Assembly (NCBI GenBank): GCA_913051865.1 | Contig: CAJXHE010000005.1 | Location: forward strand, 1 to 44,641 | Length of the DNA: 44,641 nt | Direction: 5' to 3' | Source of the DNA: an uncultured Flavobacteriales bacterium | GTDB taxonomy: Bacteria; Bacteroidota; Bacteroidia; Flavobacteriales_D; Sanyastnellaceae | Shown: positions 43,666 to 44,641 of the stretch, one piece after another | How the letters are laid out: each line of letters starts with the position of its first letter | How positions within the stretch are numbered: the first letter of the stretch is position 1 | Made by a program: the position numbers and the translations under genes | The notes under the pieces: model-generated | Databases searched by the model: none | Seen by the model: only the letters and a program-made list of their open reading frames with translations | What the model was told of the DNA's origin: nothing

Positions 43666-44559
43666 TTACTTTGGACGTTTGTCTAAAGGGCTCGCACGAT
43701 GAAACTCCTTCAACTTTGCTGTCGTGTGGTGCGTGTAAATTTGAGTTGAAGCAAGACTAGCATGACCTAGTAGTTCTTTAACAGCTGCAAGTTCTGCACC
43801 GCGATTCAATAAATGAGTAGCAAAGGTGTGTCGTAAAACGTGAGGACTACATTTCTGCAGCGTACTCACTTCACCAAGGTAATAATTTACACGACGATAA
43901 ACAAATGATGGATAAAGAGATTTACCGGCATCAGTCACAAATAACTCCTCACCACCAACAGGCCTATCCATGACGTGCATCATGATACTTTCTAAAGTAT
44001 TTGGCAACAATGGAAGAAGCCTTTCTTTAGATCCTTTCCCGAGAACCTTCAATGTCTTTCGACTTCCATCCACATCAGAAACGCGTAAACCGATCAACTC
44101 ACTTAACCGAATACCCGTTTCATAAAGGAGCGCCATCATCGACCTATCCCTTCTTCCTTTCCAGTCATCTGCAAAGAGATCTTCATTAAAGAGATCTCTC
44201 ATTGCGTACTCAGTAACTACTTCTGGGAGACGTGTTTGTAATTTGGGCAGAATCACCGATTCGACAGGATTAGAATCCATAATACCTTTCCTTCTGGCAT
44301 ATTTAGAAAATGTCCTGTAGGCAGATACTTTTCTGTGTATGGTGCGTGGCGCTTTTCCCTGCTTCATCATCTCAACCACCCAAGACCTCACCCAATCACC
44401 TTTGATATTACACAAGTCATCCTCTTCATAATGATCGGACATGTACCTAATAATCTGATTCAGATCAGAACGATAGCATCTCAGGGTATGTTCAGACCCT
44501 CGCTTTTCCTTTTGAAGAAAATCAAGGAAATCATCTAATGTGGTTGTGGTTTGTTTCAA
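43666..44559 (-). CDS. xerC: Tyrosine recombinase XerC
   Basis: This 297-residue recombinase resolves chromosome dimers at dif together with XerD. The N-terminal SAM-like domain begins LDDFLDFLQKEKRGSEHTLRCYRSDL. The catalytic domain has ETGIRLSELIGLRVSDVD (first Arg), HVLRHTFATHLLNRG (His-x-x-Arg) and LLGHASLASTQIYTH (His and the Tyr nucleophile). Its place directly before hpf and the tuf tRNA cluster is conserved in Bacteroidota and supports XerC rather than an integrase. The start is a TTG at 44559, since no ATG or GTG lies upstream in frame at a suitable distance. Confidence 0.9.
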   Translation of the reverse strand: MKQTTTTLDDFLDFLQKEKRGSEHTLRCYRSDLNQIIRYMSDHYEEDDLCNIKGDWVRSWVVEMMKQGKAPRTIHRKVSAYRTFSKYARRKGIMDSNPVESVILPKLQTRLPEVVTEYAMRDLFNEDLFADDWKGRRDRSMMALLYETGIRLSELIGLRVSDVDGSRKTLKVLGKGSKERLLPLLPNTLESIMMHVMDRPVGGEELFVTDAGKSLYPSFVYRRVNYYLGEVSTLQKCSPHVLRHTFATHLLNRGAELAAVKELLGHASLASTQIYTHHTTAKLKEFHRASPLDKRPK

Positions 44560-44578
44560 GGCGAAAGTGTCTGAACAT

Positions 44579-44615
44579 AAAAATAGCGAGAAGGCGCTGC
44601 AATCTCGCTATTTTT
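44579..44615. terminator. Bidirectional terminator upstream of xerC
   Basis: AAAAATAGCGAGA (44579-44591) pairs with TCTCGCTATTTTT (44603-44615). It separates xerC from the next gene outside the window. Confidence 0.8.
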
Positions 44616-44641
44616 ATCGACAAAAACAAGCAATTCGTCGA

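Noticed and set aside
43666-44559. Mobile-element integrase
   Set aside because: The tyrosine recombinase has XerC length and the conserved place before hpf and the tuf tRNA cluster, with no att repeats or element genes around.

Overview
The window looks like chromosomal DNA from a marine-type Bacteroidota (class Flavobacteriia, probably Flavobacteriales). The reasons are secreted proteins with type IX secretion (T9SS) C-terminal sorting domains, promoter elements matching the Bacteroidota consensus TTG-N19-TAnnTTTG, tRNA genes without encoded CCA, almost no Shine-Dalgarno sequences, a DAHP synthase-chorismate mutase fusion and an ATP-type PEP carboxykinase. I see no phage, IS element, CRISPR array or integrated island. 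The window is mostly housekeeping genes with a few lineage-specific accessory genes between them.

Layout. 1-780: a small secreted orphan on the minus strand, then tRNA-Lys(TTT) and tRNA-Leu(GAG) behind a near-perfect promoter. 819-4368: a plus-strand operon of a SulP anion transporter, a persulfide-dioxygenase/rhodanese fusion and a DUF983 zinc-ribbon membrane protein, probably a sulfane-sulfur or sulfite handling unit. 4560-8828: minus-strand purB, a type I ABC exporter and the DAHP synthase-chorismate mutase. 8883-11911: an MBL-fold hydrolase, pyrD, an unknown 193-residue protein and smpB. 11965-16585: an adenosine-deaminase-like enzyme followed by two tandem secreted arylsulfotransferase-like beta-propellers with T9SS tails. 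16664-17715: a PaaG-like crotonase translationally coupled to a DUF551-like protein. 17722-20075: rsmE and pckA. 20196-25487: a fasciclin lipoprotein, a secreted FG-GAP/VCBS protein, mdh and a YwqK/MORN-like secreted protein. 25484-28474: rarA, a lauroyl-acyltransferase-like protein and a PhnP-like MBL hydrolase. 28542-30029: a large conserved uncharacterised protein.

30128-44559 is the classical transcription/translation block, read on the minus strand: xerC, hpf, terminator, tRNA-Thr(TGT), tRNA-Tyr, tRNA-Gly, tRNA-Thr(GGT), tuf, tRNA-Trp, secE, nusG, rplK, rplA, rplJ, rplL, attenuator-like hairpin, rpoB, rpoC, terminator.

The most unexpected signal is regulatory. At many operon heads a TAnnTTTG-like -7 box lies exactly 4 bases before the start codon (sulP, MBL 8883, pyrD, smpB, add-like, paaG-like, fasciclin; 5 bases at 28542). 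This predicts that much of this genome's mRNA is leaderless. Two divergent gene pairs share back-to-back -7 boxes. Other points for follow-up are a tRNA-Lys with a poorly paired acceptor stem, a deaminase with altered substrate-pocket motifs, a terminator for mdh embedded in the coding sequence of the convergent gene, and a main tuf/rpo promoter interleaved with the hpf terminator. All functional calls rest on recognised motifs and remembered family features; no database search was run.
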